DNA of 64,000 bases from Rhizophlyctis rosea (lineage: Eukaryota > Chytridiomycota > Chytridiomycetes > Rhizophlyctidales > Rhizophlyctidaceae): assembly GCA_027596075.1 (NCBI GenBank), contig JADGJC010000069.1:29074-93073 (forward strand), given 5' to 3'. This document shows positions 10,137 through 21,836 of the stretch, one piece after another (the stretch's first letter is position 1; every line of letters starts with the position of its first letter). The translations under genes were made by a program, and so were the position numbers. The notes beneath the pieces were generated by a model. That model was not told the origin of the DNA. It was given only the letters and a program-made list of their open reading frames with translations, and did not search any database.

Positions 10137-13100
10137 TTAGTTACGTTCTATCAGAAATCTACACTCTACAAGGTATCTAGCGACCAGAAACAAAGTCCAA
10201 GTCCACCAACGGACCACCCGTTGGTGCCGCCAAATTCCCGTCTCGGCCATAACATCCTCTTCTGGGGCTGTTGTAGTTGCTTCATGACCTGGCGGCACAG
10301 ACTTCCCATCAACAATTTCAAACACATCCGACTCCCATACATCATATTTCGATTGATCCCACACATTTCCAAACGGTCGAACCGCCGCCCAACGGACCAC
10401 GTACTTGCCAGGAGGAGCGCGCACATACGTATGATTTGCCAGAATCGCCGTCGTGTTACCGGCCATGGTTTCTTGCAGTGAGATCGGAGGGGTGTGAACA
10501 TTTCCAGACCACGTCAAAGAGTAAATAGAAGAAAAACTTTGTCCGAGGGTGCGGTTTGCAGGATAGTTGCGGTTCAGATTTACGATGTCCGTGGGGATGA
10601 GGTTGCCGAATGGAGAGGTTGCTTTGCCTTGAATGACGGGAACAAGTTCGGCCCTGAAACGGCGGGTGGCCGTTGCGAGGGAAATGGAAAGATGGAAACT
10701 GTTTTGACCGGCAGGCACGACGCTGGATCCAGCAGATGGGTTCGGGAACGCGAAGCGACTGAAGATTGGGCGGTTGGAGTGATCCCCCATAATACCGGCG
10801 CCTTGGTGCTATCATATCAGACAGATGCACATAGTGGGCAAGACGACTGACCCAATCAACTCACATGGTACATAGACGTTCTGCTTCTGATCAGCGGAAG
10901 TAATTTTCAGATAACCTGAATACACGGGCCAACCCGATTGCTTGGGGACGGTGAAGGTAACCTTGACGTCCATAGACTTGCCGGGCATGATCGTGATAGT
11001 TTGCTTGCTGAATTTGACGGTCTACGGACAGGGTTCAATATTGATGGTCAGAATCCCTTTCATGCAGACCTTTAACAAGAGTCCGGGCTTACGGCATATA
11101 CTGCCGCCAACTTGCTTTCATCAAATGGATCGTAATGGTCCGTTTTGTTGCTAGTTGCACCAGGCACAAGCAGTGCCGGCAAATGAGTCAAAGTATAGGT
11201 GACCCGCTTAGTGCCTTCATTCTTGATTGTGATGACTTTCTCGCCGTTTCCCAGTCGAACCGTATCGTTCAAGCCGAGCACGGATGGAGTAACCGTTGTT
11301 TTGGAAAGAATGGCGTCCAAAGCGTTGACAAGTCCCCTACCCTGTTGGATAATTGGCGCAATGGCGTTGGTTTTGTTCGCGACGAGGGATGCCAAAGTAG
11401 GTTTTGCGTTATTGCGCAAGGCGGCGAAGAGCTTGGTTGGAGCCGTCTGGGTGCCATGGAGCTCGAGATAGAGGGCAGCAACACCTGAAACATATGGTGT
11501 GGCCATTGAAGTGCCATCCAGGTATGCGTAGCGATCGCCACCTCCGATACGTGATGATGGTGCCATCGTAGAGTAGACGCTGGAGCAAGATTGTCAGTGG
11601 AGCTACCGCAGGTCAATGCTAATGCAGGTGCAATTACCCGCCACCAAAGCCAGATACGTCTGGCTTAACGTCGAGATCAAATAGTCAAACCTTGCGAAGT
11701 GAAGGAGTTGGGCCGTCCCGCATTTGGCTAAACATTAGTGATTGGATAAGTTGGGCAAGGCAGAAATGATCGTGATTCAGCAAGCATATGTAGCTCTTAC
11801 CAATTTGTACAATGCTCTCTCCTCAGAAAAGGCCCATAGGCTTGTACTATTAGCTCGCCAACAATCTTCGCTCCTTCACTTTCCGGAACCATCGCAACAG
11901 GCATCGTCAATTGTGGCAGTGTTCCGTCAAGATCGTCACCCTTTCCGATCCACAAGCATCCGACGCCGCCAGCTGAGCGGGTGAGATTGCATTGCGTGGC
12001 TACAGCGCAAGGGCTGTTCCTCACTGAAAAGACCACTACTTTCCCGGTGACATTCTTTTGCGGCAAAGGAGCAGTTTTTGTGGGCAATTTGGTCTGCGAA
12101 ATCTGATGGTGATGTAAATTACAATGCAGCAACATCAAGGTCCAAAGCTCATATAACTCTCACCTGCTTCCACCATCTGCACGCCAGTTGTAGTAGCAGG
12201 CCCTTTACAACTTCTTCTGCATCTCAATCCTCGATACGAAATTGTCTCTCTTTTGTCTTTTTACACATGTCCATCATGCATGATTGTGCATAGAGCACAG
12301 GTAGGGGATAGTTGGCGGGGAGGACGGACTGAAATATAAAGGGGAGTTTCAACGACATTTTGTAGCAGGGTGCGAATGTTCGCTTGCCAAGTGTTATTGC
12401 CACTGCTCGGCACGTAATTGAACTTCAGCCCTTTCGGACCATTCAAAACCCAGGCCCATCTGATCATGGATCTAATACTGCCAACCGTCAAGACGTTCAG
12501 AGACGAAGCCTCATTACCGATCGTATGAACCCCCTGTATTGCGTCATTGAGTATATCTTCAGAAAGGAGAAACTATTTGCGGCAAAACCTTACAACAGTA
12601 CCATCATTCCCCGCCGCAAAGACGACAATCATTCCTGCCTTTGACACAGCTTCGACAGCTTCATAGACTGCGCCGCCAATAACGGGGTTCACCCTGCCCC
12701 AAGAGTCGCTCAGGATGTGCTGGCCGTCAGCTTGTGCCGCACAGATGACCGCGACAATGGTATCGTCTCCGCCAAGTCCCGAGCATCCGAGTTGATCTGC
12801 AAAGCAAGAGATATGAGAACCGGCTAGATTCCGCATCTGGTAAACAGTAGAAAGAACCTACATGAGCTAAGAGTCGCCTGCGGTGCGACGCCCCACCAGT
12901 CAAAATCGGGTCTCCAATACGAGTCGGTGATGCCAATTGCGTTTCCTGCAATGATACCTGCGACGTGCGTACCATGTCCCTCACAGTCTTCAGAGGTGGT
13001 GTTGACAGCATCCGAGAATTCTGCATGTTAAAAATTGGGTCAGGAACTCATCATCGTAAACAATGATGCATCAAGAAGAAACTTACTTTTAACTGAAGCA

Positions 13101-13851
13101 ACCTTCTTCCCCGGACCTTCACCACCACCCAAGGCAGGATGATCGTAGAAGATACCACTATCCAGAACCCCAATCTTGACACCTTTGCCGTAAATCCCAC
13201 GGCGATGTAGCTCGTCCACACCGGTTTGGATATGCCAGCTTTGGGCCGAGAACTCGGGCGGAACGGGGAACTTCTTTCCGATTCCGACTTTGGGTGGACG
13301 GTGATCATCTTGCCATGGGCTAGTAGGAAGGCGCCAAACCGGCTTCGGTGGAGAGGTGACATGAGGTAAGCGGTGGAGAGCAGAACGAATTTGAACGGGT
13401 GAGTAGCCGATGATTTCGACAGACGCGCCTTGGTACAAGGGAGTGTTGATAATTTGACGGAATCGGATCTTGGAGGCTGGGATCTTGCGATAGACTTGCC
13501 CATGCTTCGGGGTAGGGGGGTTCATGGGACGGAGATGGCCATGGGAGTCAATCCATCCTTCGGAGGCAGCATTGTCGTCGTCGGTATCGACATCCGGGGC
13601 GGAGAGGTTGTTCAAAATGTAAGACTCGATGTCCGCTTCAGTCTTTGCAACGCCTGGCATGCAGAGTGTTAGCAAAATGGTTTGAGAGTGTGGCATTCCA
13701 AATGGGACTCACCAGCTTGCAATTTGACAATGTAGGCCCCTGAAAGCTCTTCTGCGACATCTTGGTTTTGGTTCAGCGCATTGGGTTGACCGAGTACAGC
13801 CGTACAGAAGACAGCAGCGATTGCTGTCAGAAAGATTGAAGAATCCCCCAT
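10137..13851 (-). CDS. Secreted subtilisin-like serine protease (S8, Vpr-type with PA domain), at least 10 exons
   Basis: Phase-consistent exons: 13851-13713, 13653-13087, 13020-12862, 12796-12594, 12533-about 12420, an unresolved stretch about 12360-11990, a PA exon ending at 11801, then 11727-11638, 11579-11093, 11021-10865 and 10801-10137. Residues 1-21 are a signal peptide (FLTAIAAVFCTAVLG). An I9-like prodomain follows (GAYIVKLQ). Catalytic residues are visible: Asp in IGVLDSGIFYDHPALGG, His in CEGHGTHVAGIIAG, the oxyanion Asn in VVFAAGNDG and Ser in YLDGTSMATPYVSG. A PA insert (NVTGKVVVFSVR, VPESEGAKIV) sits between Asn and Ser, as in Vpr-type subtilases, and the C-terminus is an Fn3-like domain. 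It should be a secreted endopeptidase for nutrition or host/wall protein digestion. Oddity: the 90-nt exon 11638-11727 has an in-frame TGA at 11685-11687 just before LDVKPDVSGFGG, although its flanking phases agree, so the gene may be inactive or the base miscalled. Confidence 0.82.
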
Positions 13852-15374
13852 GGTCGGGTGGGAGGCTGATTGAGGGTATCTCTTGAACTTCTTGAAATCT
13901 ATGGTGGCAGATGGGAATATGCAAATCCTCTTCTCCTTTTAAGTCCATGCCGTCCCCCATATTTCAAACCCATTTTCGCAAACCTCCTAGCATGAGCAGC
14001 ACCGACTGAGATGGGACTTGGCAAAGATGAAGTTCCGCAGCACGGCGAGTCATAAAATCAGTCTCGCCCAACCACAAAACGGGTTGTGTGTTACCTATGT
14101 TCACTTCGGAGAGTTCCATGATGGAAGGCGAACCAAATTGACACTGTCCGGAGGGCGTTCCTTGTGGACATGCATGGAACACATCCTTTTGACTACTTCG
14201 ACTCGCAACCCAATCTGGAAGGAAGCGTTCATAGAACCAACGCCTTTATGGAACGTGCGTCACAGCCCCTCAGCCCCTGCCCTCCCCTCGTTTGGCAAAG
14301 GATGTGCTAAGCTCAACACGCACAAAGGAAATGCATATGCTTGTCCACCTTTGGTCATTGAGAGTTCAAGGTGAACGACTGCACGACTTGAACCGCAGCG
14401 AAGGAACTGAATACCCTTTCGCGGCTACCGTTCCACCAGAGGAATGCGAGGCGCGATTTTTGAACAGACAAGCAATGCAGCTTCTCTCTTTGTAATTCCA
14501 CTAGGAAGATATTCCCGCAACAAGGAACTGTATAAATCGGCTGTCATCAGCTGGAGGCACACCTCAAAAGCTTCCGAGCTCCAAAGAATGACAAACTTGC
14601 CACCATTTGAAGCTTCGTTACTACAATGAAGACCAAATGTCTAGCAGCTCATCTAGCGATGCTAGACCTGTCTGCGAGTGCAATGGTGGCGAGCATTTTG
14701 TTTTCATCGGCAAACCATTGAGTTGCTGATTCTCTTATGAGTAGAATCTTGTGTAATGCAAAAACATCAATAGCAAATGGAGTGGTTGACATTGGTACAT
14801 AGCAAACTTTGTGATGATGCACTATCTATATCATGAAAGGAAACCCAGCAAGATGCCAGCAAGAGGCCTGCAGATTCCTACTGTCAAAATCCGCAGCAGC
14901 TTACGCATACCACTCTTCCTGGTCCCGCTAACATCTGCAAATCACGTCATATTGTGATATAAGTGTATGCCCGTTGGGCGCACGATACGGGCATGAAACC
15001 CTGTGGGTAAAGGCGTCCGATGGCATGCCCGCATCGGGCATTGGGCATCCATTGAGCAACCTCCACATGGGCAGAATGGGCATGTTGCGGGCCCTTCGTG
15101 TATAGGCTCCCTCCCCCATCTCCTTGACGAAGGTACACGTGCGTTTCGCCAGACAGCTTGTTCCAAGTCGTTCTCATAATGATCAAGCGTCGTGATGCGC
15201 CAACTCATTCTCGGGGGTACGCAGCGAGTTCTACCAGGTTGGTCGAACAACCTTGTCGCTTCATCAACTGGTGTTCACGAGTTCTCAGTGCGCCGTGATT
15301 CCCAATCAACTCTGGCACACACATACGCCATACACATGGCATTCCATCACACATGGTGAACGCTGCTATTTTAT
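13852..15374. other. Intergenic, with CGGGCAT-type repeats
   Basis: 1.5 kb upstream of the protease with no defensible ORF. Around 14942-15050 there is a TCACGTCA (CRE-like) site and a cluster of ATGCCCG/CGGGCAT words. The rest shows nothing I can name. Confidence 0.45.
14967..14994. repeat. Inverted repeat, 8-bp arms
   Basis: ATGCCCGT at 14967-14974 is matched by ACGGGCAT at 14987-14994, with 12 bases between. A second cluster of the same words (GCATGCCCG, CGGGCATTGGGCAT) lies near 15022-15050. It could be a binding-site array downstream of the ADP-ribosylglycohydrolase gene or upstream of the protease. Confidence 0.5.
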
Positions 15375-16913
15375 TTACATGAAAAGACATTCAATATCCT
15401 CCCCATCCCGTTCCTGAGCCTCCCGCACTACCCGCTCAACCTTTTCCTCCCTCTCCTCCATCCATCTCTCCAACTCCTCTTCAGTACGGAATCCCTTCCC
15501 TCCATCCAGTAAAACATCCTCATCCAAAGCCGGATCGTACCCACCTCCGATTGATACACCCACCAGCTCCAGCTCTGCATCGACTTTACTAACTAACCAG
15601 TTATGATGAACCAGACCCTCCAACCATTCTCTCGGCAAGCCCGAGTAGCCTACAATGCATCCCATCAGAGCACCGGCGACTGCGCAGTTGGTGTCTGCGT
15701 CGCCTCCTTGCATGGTGAGCTGGGTGATGAGGGATTTGAATGATGCTGCTAATCTATCAGGTGTGCGATGTTCCTCTTTCAGGATGCTGTCCATAAGTTG
15801 AGACAGGCACCACATGCCAGATCCCAAGGCGCGATAGGTGTAACCGATACCATTCCTATCATCGAGAGTGAGGGCTTTCAAGCTTGTAGGGAAGCACAAC
15901 CGATCTAGTTCAGATTTGCAATCCGGCTTCTCCCCCGCCTCTACAGCCGCTGACACCGCCACCCCCCGAGCCTTACTCTTCTGCTTCTTCTTCCCAGTCC
16001 AAGATCCTTCATTGGCTTCCTCTCCAGGCCGCCCTTTCTTCCCCTGCTTTGTCGCCCCATGATTACTAGCTAACTGATTCACTTCTGAATGAATATACAG
16101 TCGAGTCGCCGCTGAGTCGACGATCGTTCGCAAGAGAGATGCGGAGGCAGTGCTTCCGGTGAGGATTTCGTAAATAATGGTGGTGACTATGGTGCAGCTG
16201 ATAACGCAACGTGGGTCGGCATGGGTTGTTCTTGCAATGGTCTCGGTGGTGGATTGTACAGCTTCCAGACCTTGGGGAGCAAGGAGTGCACCGATGATGG
16301 CGGTCCGCATGACAGCACCATTTGGTGCCACCTTCCTGCCCGTACGTTCCCAGTATTGTTGTGCAGTGTTGATTGGATCCGTCTCATATGTCGGGTTCGT
16401 CACGATTTTATAAGTGGTCTGGCCAACCCCGCAAGGCGGCTTATCCAAACACCGCAGACCTTGCTCTATCCATGTACGGAGACGGGATGCAAAGTCCTTC
16501 GGGCCGACCCCAGTGCCGCCACTGGCGAGGAAAGAAAGGAGGATGAGGAGTTGCTGGTCGGTGTCGTCTGTGAAGTCTCCGACTGTCCAGCGCGCTCTAT
16601 GTGGGTCAACGTGGAAGGGTACAGCGGATGGGTGGGCGGCATCTTGCCCAAACGCGAACATTGGGGTTTCCGAACCGTAAACTTGCAAAACCTGCTCGCG
16701 AGTTAGAAATTCGGTTGCAAGGCCAACAGCGTCGCCCAGTGCAGCCCCTACAGAATGCATGACAAAACTGGTCAACTTTGACAATTTTGAGCTAAGGTTG
16801 TGTCTCAATGAAAAATACTTACCAAGCAGAATTCCCCTCACTTTATCAACGACAGTGTCACGGGCCAGGGTGGTCCAACTGAGATTTGCGGTTCCTTCCT
16901 TATGACTGGTCAT
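15375..16913 (-). CDS. ADP-ribosylglycohydrolase family protein
   Basis: Two exons, 16913-16823 and 16747-15375, with a 75-nt GTAAGT...TGTAG intron (16748-16822). The intron length is a multiple of three and has no stop, so it can be misread as coding; splicing restores the family motif VRGILLGAALGDAVG. Spliced length is 487 residues. The dinuclear Mg-binding motifs are present: GDFTDDTDQQLL near residue 90 and GGDADTNCAVAGALMG near 385, with the usual GLPREW afterwards. Members remove ADP-ribose from proteins (ARH/DraG type) or hydrolyse related ADP-ribose compounds; the exact substrate cannot be read here. A basic, disordered insert near residues 255-300 (GKKKQKSKARG) is unusual and could be a nuclear localisation signal. 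The gene is intact. Confidence 0.88.
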   Translation of the reverse strand: MTSHKEGTANLSWTTLARDTVVDKVRGILLGKYFSLRHNLSSKLSKLTSFVMHSVGAALGDAVGLATEFLTREQVLQVYGSETPMFAFGQDAAHPSAVPFHVDPHRARWTVGDFTDDTDQQLLILLSFLASGGTGVGPKDFASRLRTWIEQGLRCLDKPPCGVGQTTYKIVTNPTYETDPINTAQQYWERTGRKVAPNGAVMRTAIIGALLAPQGLEAVQSTTETIARTTHADPRCVISCTIVTTIIYEILTGSTASASLLRTIVDSAATRLYIHSEVNQLASNHGATKQGKKGRPGEEANEGSWTGKKKQKSKARGVAVSAAVEAGEKPDCKSELDRLCFPTSLKALTLDDRNGIGYTYRALGSGMWCLSQLMDSILKEEHRTPDRLAASFKSLITQLTMQGGDADTNCAVAGALMGCIVGYSGLPREWLEGLVHHNWLVSKVDAELELVGVSIGGGYDPALDEDVLLDGGKGFRTEEELERWMEEREEKVERVVREAQERDGEDIECLFM

Positions 16914-17870
16914 GGTTGATTTCTTACGCGAAAGGGAAGTAAACAGACACGGCGTGGAGGGTGCGAAGGTGTGAAAGTTGTGAATGTCGCAGTTTAACTG
17001 CGCAGTTCTGGAACCCTTATGATGACACGTATTGCGTCATCGGGTTGGCTCGAGATTCATGATGGAACAACTGATTGATTAATTCGATCTCTTCCCTACA
17101 GTCAGAAAGTTGGTTGGGGCACGTAGGACACCATAACTATGTCGAATGTTTGAAGATGTGGCCGTTGAAGAGTGTGATAGGAAACGAGTTCATCCACTCA
17201 ACAGCTGCCATGGCCGGTTGGCGCACTTGCGATCCCGAACGGATGTCTCAACAGTCAACCGGAAGGAGTTAACTGACTTCAGCGGCATAGGGACGTGGTA
17301 GCTCAAACAACGTCCACTCGCGGCAAAAGATGCCACCTTGACTTTGCTTGAAGCTTCCCCACATGGTGAATCTGAACGTGTAATTTTTGAATTTTGGACC
17401 CACTTTGTTTCATATGCCCCCCTCCTAAAATCGAGAAGATGCTGCGACCAAATTCATTAAGGGGCAATCTAATCCACCAAGTGATGAGTTGGTCTGGCCT
17501 GAATGAGCCTGCTAATATGCTAACCAGTCAGGAATATACGACCATAATAACTCACAAAAGCCCAATATGCCTGAGAAAGATTGAGCGCCGCACGCTTCAT
17601 TGTTTCCAATGGCGTGACGTTCCACCTCGGTTGGGAAGAGAAGAATGTCCTAATGTCAAACGTGAGAAACTTGAATGATGGCTTCACTCTCAAAATCACA
17701 CGAAGCCCGGACGGTGTCAATCAGAAGGAACGGAGGAGGTCCGGAGAAATGAACCACACAAAATATTGTTTGTTTACATTACACTATGTACAAATATTGC
17801 CGCGGCCGAACCCCAACTGCTATGTATTCGACAACCCGCCCACCCCACCTGCAAAGCCTAATATGACCCA
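16914..17870. other. Intergenic, no supported gene
   Basis: Upstream of the ADP-ribosylglycohydrolase gene and downstream of the monooxygenase. Short ORFs only; no motif or RNA gene seen. Confidence 0.5.
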
Positions 17871-19097
17871 CTAAACCTCTACGTCATATATATTGTATGA
17901 AATGATCTCATCAACCACTGATTTGGGATTCTTCAACCACAAGAACGCCCAAATAGCCCATTCCCGGAAATATGCTACCCAAGGACTGACTTTCCCGCGT
18001 TCCCCGCCCCTCTGCATAGCACGTTCCAATACAGCAAGCACACGCGGCGCCCTGATCTCATAGACTTTCTCGAAGATTTCGCTGACAGGCAAGGAGGCTG
18101 CATACTTCTCCAAGCATCTGCTCAGGATAACCGCATCCTCAAAACCCAGAGCGGTTCCTTGTCCCGCGTGTGGAGGCATGGCGTGTGCAGCATCACCGAG
18201 GAGGAAGGTACGGTTGGTGTGCCATCGGTAGGTTGGGTCGGAGGTAATGTCGAGTTTATGGAGGGGGTACCAATACATTTCGCTCGAATCGGCTTGCATG
18301 ACTTCCGGAATAGGTGATGCCCAATGCCCAAACTTCCCCATCAGAGCTTTTTGCACAGCGGTCGGATCCGACTCCCTCCACCCTTCCCGAGACCGCAAAG
18401 GAGTTTCCGACTGGGCCATCCAGAACATCTCGTCGGGAGCTGAACGCATCAGGCCGACAAAGCCTTCGGGACCGGTGTTGCCTGTCATGTCGGCGGGGAT
18501 AATGGGGAGCGGGTTCATGGTGGATTTGTCGATGAATTGGAAGGCTACGGCGTGGCCGGTGTAGATTTCTGAGATGGTGGGAGCGACGTGTGAAGTGCGG
18601 ACGAAGGAATGGATGCCGTCACAGCCTAGGAGCATGTCAGCGGTTGCAGAGGTTCCGTCATTGAAGGCAACAGTCACGTTGGAGTCGGTTTCGGTGATGG
18701 AATTGGCCTTTTTGTTGTAGTGGATGGTGATGCCTTTTTCTTTCACTGCATCCAGGAGGATTCGTAGGAACCGCATTCGCTTGATCATGACGAGCGGGGT
18801 TCCGTACTTTTTCTCTACGCCGTCCTCGAAAGTGCCGAGCATTTGGCCGTGGCTGTTACGCATTACGATGCTGTCAATTTTGTGGCCGGCGGCTATAGCT
18901 TTGTCACCAAGTCCGATGTGGTTGAGGATGCGAATGGCGTTGGGTGAAAGACTGACGCCGCCACCGACGGCGGTTGTGGGTTCCGATCGGAGTTCGTAGA
19001 TGGTGGTGGTGTAGCCGGCATTGGCGAGGGTGAGCGCTGTGAAACAACCTGTGGGCCCTCCGCCGAGGATGATTGCTGATCGCGGCATTTTGGTCAT
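17871..19097 (-). CDS. FAD-dependent monooxygenase (salicylate hydroxylase-like, group A)
   Basis: Single-exon 408-residue ORF, a normal length for the family. The three flavoprotein hydroxylase motifs are present: the dinucleotide-binding GGGPTGCFTALTLANAG near residue 12, the DG motif LLGCDGIHSFVR near 157, and the GD motif FLLGDAAHAMPPHAGQG near 294. These enzymes use NAD(P)H, FAD and O2 to hydroxylate aromatic or related substrates. There is no signal peptide. The C-terminus has a hydrophobic Trp-rich helix (WVAYFREWAIWAFLWLKN) that might touch a membrane. A second Met three codons in (MPRSAIILGG) is an equally good start. No biosynthetic cluster surrounds it, so the substrate is unknown. 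Confidence 0.9.
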   Translation of the reverse strand: MTKMPRSAIILGGGPTGCFTALTLANAGYTTTIYELRSEPTTAVGGGVSLSPNAIRILNHIGLGDKAIAAGHKIDSIVMRNSHGQMLGTFEDGVEKKYGTPLVMIKRMRFLRILLDAVKEKGITIHYNKKANSITETDSNVTVAFNDGTSATADMLLGCDGIHSFVRTSHVAPTISEIYTGHAVAFQFIDKSTMNPLPIIPADMTGNTGPEGFVGLMRSAPDEMFWMAQSETPLRSREGWRESDPTAVQKALMGKFGHWASPIPEVMQADSSEMYWYPLHKLDITSDPTYRWHTNRTFLLGDAAHAMPPHAGQGTALGFEDAVILSRCLEKYAASLPVSEIFEKVYEIRAPRVLAVLERAMQRGGERGKVSPWVAYFREWAIWAFLWLKNPKSVVDEIISYNIYDVEV

Positions 19098-20086
19098 GTT
19101 GACTGTAAATCAAAAGGAATAGCGACTTAGATCTGCTTTGATGAAGTATGTGATAGACTGATGGAAGGCCGACACAGCGCAACCCTTTATATCTGTGGTC
19201 GGTGGGATGCTTGCTGACAAGCTGTGTCCTGCAAGTTCTACGTGTCAGACAGCAGTTGGCACACGTCCACAAATGTTCGCCCAGGGCGGAGGAAAAGCGG
19301 GAACAAAAGATTGTTCCGCACTCGGTGGGAAGAGCGGAAGCAATAATCTCCAGGCCCTTGCACGGACGCCTTCACAAATGCTTTCACCGGAACATTCCTT
19401 ATTCCGCGCTTCCCCTTCTTCCTTCATCGGCAACCCCCGCAACCTCCGGATCGGCCGGAGCGACGGAGGTTCGGAGCCTGATTGGAAGATTCCCGGATAT
19501 TGGCGCTCGACCCCACAAACTCACCACAGTGAAGCTAAGTACAAAACACCTGATCAACGTTCAGCTTCAGAGCTTATGGAGGTATGCACTACGGCGGCCT
19601 TCTTTGACCGCGGTCTATCTGTGGAGCACATCTCCCAACCCGAAGTAGTCATGCTCCATTGAGCAATGGAAAGCACATGATGGCTTGGGGAAGAAACGAA
19701 GAAGATATCTGTGCACAGAAATCATGCTGGACTTTACAATTCAACAGTGAGGTAACCGACTTCACATTTCGTCACAAGCAAAAGCGTCTTTTAAGTCGCG
19801 AGTGATCAAGCCGTGAATGTGTCGACACACACCACCGGCCCTTCTTCATATATCCGCTCCTACTATCGACCAACCATGGAACCAAAAGTCCTCCATTGAC
19901 TTTACAATTTGCGCTCTTTACTTATTACACCAATCTTTTCGCTGCCTTGAAAGTTTCAGTTGTTATCTCTACTGGGACAGTCAGGATTTTACGGTATATA
20001 TTACTTAATGAACTACAAAGCAATACAAAGAAGCCAATTGAAGTCTATATGAATATGAGTTGTTCTAAGTTCTTAGTGCAACATGA
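19098..20086. other. Intergenic, no supported gene
   Basis: Holds the monooxygenase promoter and the 3' flank of the membrane-protein gene. ORFs of 148 and 155 codons at 19195-19662 overlap on the same strand and look like noise. Confidence 0.45.
19185..19192 (-). promoter_or_regulatory. TATA-like box
   Basis: On the minus strand this reads ATATAAAG, about 90 bases upstream of the monooxygenase ATG at 19097, a sensible place for a core promoter element. Confidence 0.4.
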
Positions 20087-21836
20087 TCACGCAGAAGTTT
20101 TCTCCTCAAAGGAAATGGTTGTTGCCACAGTCGTGGATGTGAGTACGATTGGATCCCCGTCCACCACTAAAACGTGACGTTTGCGAAGCTCGTCATTTTC
20201 AACTATGACATTGGAGGGAGTATCTAATTCTTCGTGGCGGATAGCAGATAGAAGAATATCGAGGAAGCTCCGGCGCCAAAAAGCTCCAGCGACAACAACC
20301 CCGATCGTTCCCCCGACACAAAGAATCAAACCAAGGGCTAAAGCTATCAAAGGCCCCACACCAAGTTCCGTCGCCTGCACTTGAGAATAGGCGTTCCGTC
20401 CGTCCATCAAACCCGACACAGCCTGCGCAACCGCCCTACCCCTATTAATGCAGTCCGGATCCACATCGTCATCTCCACAAGTGACCGACACTTCCTTCAA
20501 AACATTCCAATGAGGCGTTCCACTCGGTGGCAATACAAATTTCCCCGTAGAAGGAGCCCCACTCCGAACCCCCTGAGACCTCGTATCTGTCTCATTCAGC
20601 TCCTGCCAACTCCATTCTGTGACGGTCACTTCCGGGACCCCATGACTACCGTAATACGCCAGCACACAGACCGTGGTCGGTGCATAACTGGCACGCCGGC
20701 CGAAAATGAGGTTGGGTGATTGCGTCCGGTTCCAGGAGTCCAGCCATGAAACGAGGTCATGGTCTATACAGGTACGTTGGGAGATGGACATGAAGACGGT
20801 GCGGAGGGAGCGAAAGTTTGTTTCGTTGTCGTTATCATGCCAGAACAAACGTCGCGTGGTGACGACTGTGAACACGCCGACTGAGTAGGTGGAATTGGCA
20901 GGAATCGAGGGCCGCAAACCGTTCCACACCACTTGTGCGCCATTATCTGGTACAACTTTCAGGGTTCGAAAAACGTTGACGGAAGAGGCGTTCTGGGAAT
21001 ACTCGGCAATTGTGCCGCCCATAAAAAATGTGGTGAGACCTCCGAAATCCAAACCTAGTAGAGCGCCCAAATATATGTCTGCTAAATAGGAAAGGCCGGT
21101 CGGCGGTCCGATTACATTTCCTGGAGGGTACAACTGCGGGAACTCTGAGACGTTTTTGGGTGGCTGGGAGGCCGGGGCGGAAATATTCCTACCACCATAG
21201 TCGAAGATAGTATTATTGCCGATAGTATTCACGGTGGTATTGGCTGTTGGCGCTAGAGCTCCATGGGTGAAGGTGATGGATACGACGCCAACAGAGTTGG
21301 TGGATGGTATGTTACCATACCCCAAGAGACTGAAGTTGCATGGAACGTTTGGAACCAGTGGGGTAGAAGGGGTAAGCCAGCCAAAGTGAGCACCAGCGCC
21401 CCGGACGCGAGATGGAGTGGGAATGCTGCTTTAATTCAAGCCTGTGATGTCTAATGCCACTGTGCTCCACGAGAAGTCATATACGCGATCGGTGGTTAGA
21501 GTTGACGGACGGTTGATGGAGATGGACTTTGCTGACTGTTGCACAGCCAATTCTAGGAGGTCTGGAGCGTAGCCAATGGCAAAAACCAGGATGGCAAGAA
21601 GTTCGCGTTTGCGCGTGTAGAATCGTAAGGCTGATAATCTTCCCGGTGGTGAAGGCGATGATGTCGGCTCTGCTTCGGCGATTGGCGTACAGGAATGCAT
21701 AACCAACGAAGGCGGTTCCGCAGATGAGGAAGAAGAGTTTTACGATGGTGAGGACTGTTTGGAGTGAGATGGGAAGAATCAATCCCGCCATGTTGCTTAC
21801 CAGATAGGTTGCCGGTACTGCTGATTGTCCAAACAT
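20087..21836 (-). pseudogene. Glycosylated multi-TM membrane protein gene with nonsense codon and frame change
   Basis: The main frame (20087-21430) has an extracellular-type region rich in N-x-S/T sites and Cys, then a strong C-terminal TM helix (IALALGLILCVGGTIGVVV) and a cytoplasmic tail. The same frame continues upstream past an in-frame TAA at 21431-21433 into a segment with another TM (ELLAILVFAIGYAPDLLEL). The first exon-like part starts at ATG 21836 and has a hydrophobic pair (LILPISLQTVLTIVKLFFLI), but in a different frame. Either an unusual intron (GTTATG near 21690 to ATCAG near 21618, phase-compatible) or an indel joins them. A CAA to TAA change is the simplest reason for the stop. 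I do not recognise the family; a fungal plasma-membrane or secretory-pathway protein is likely. Confidence 0.55.
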
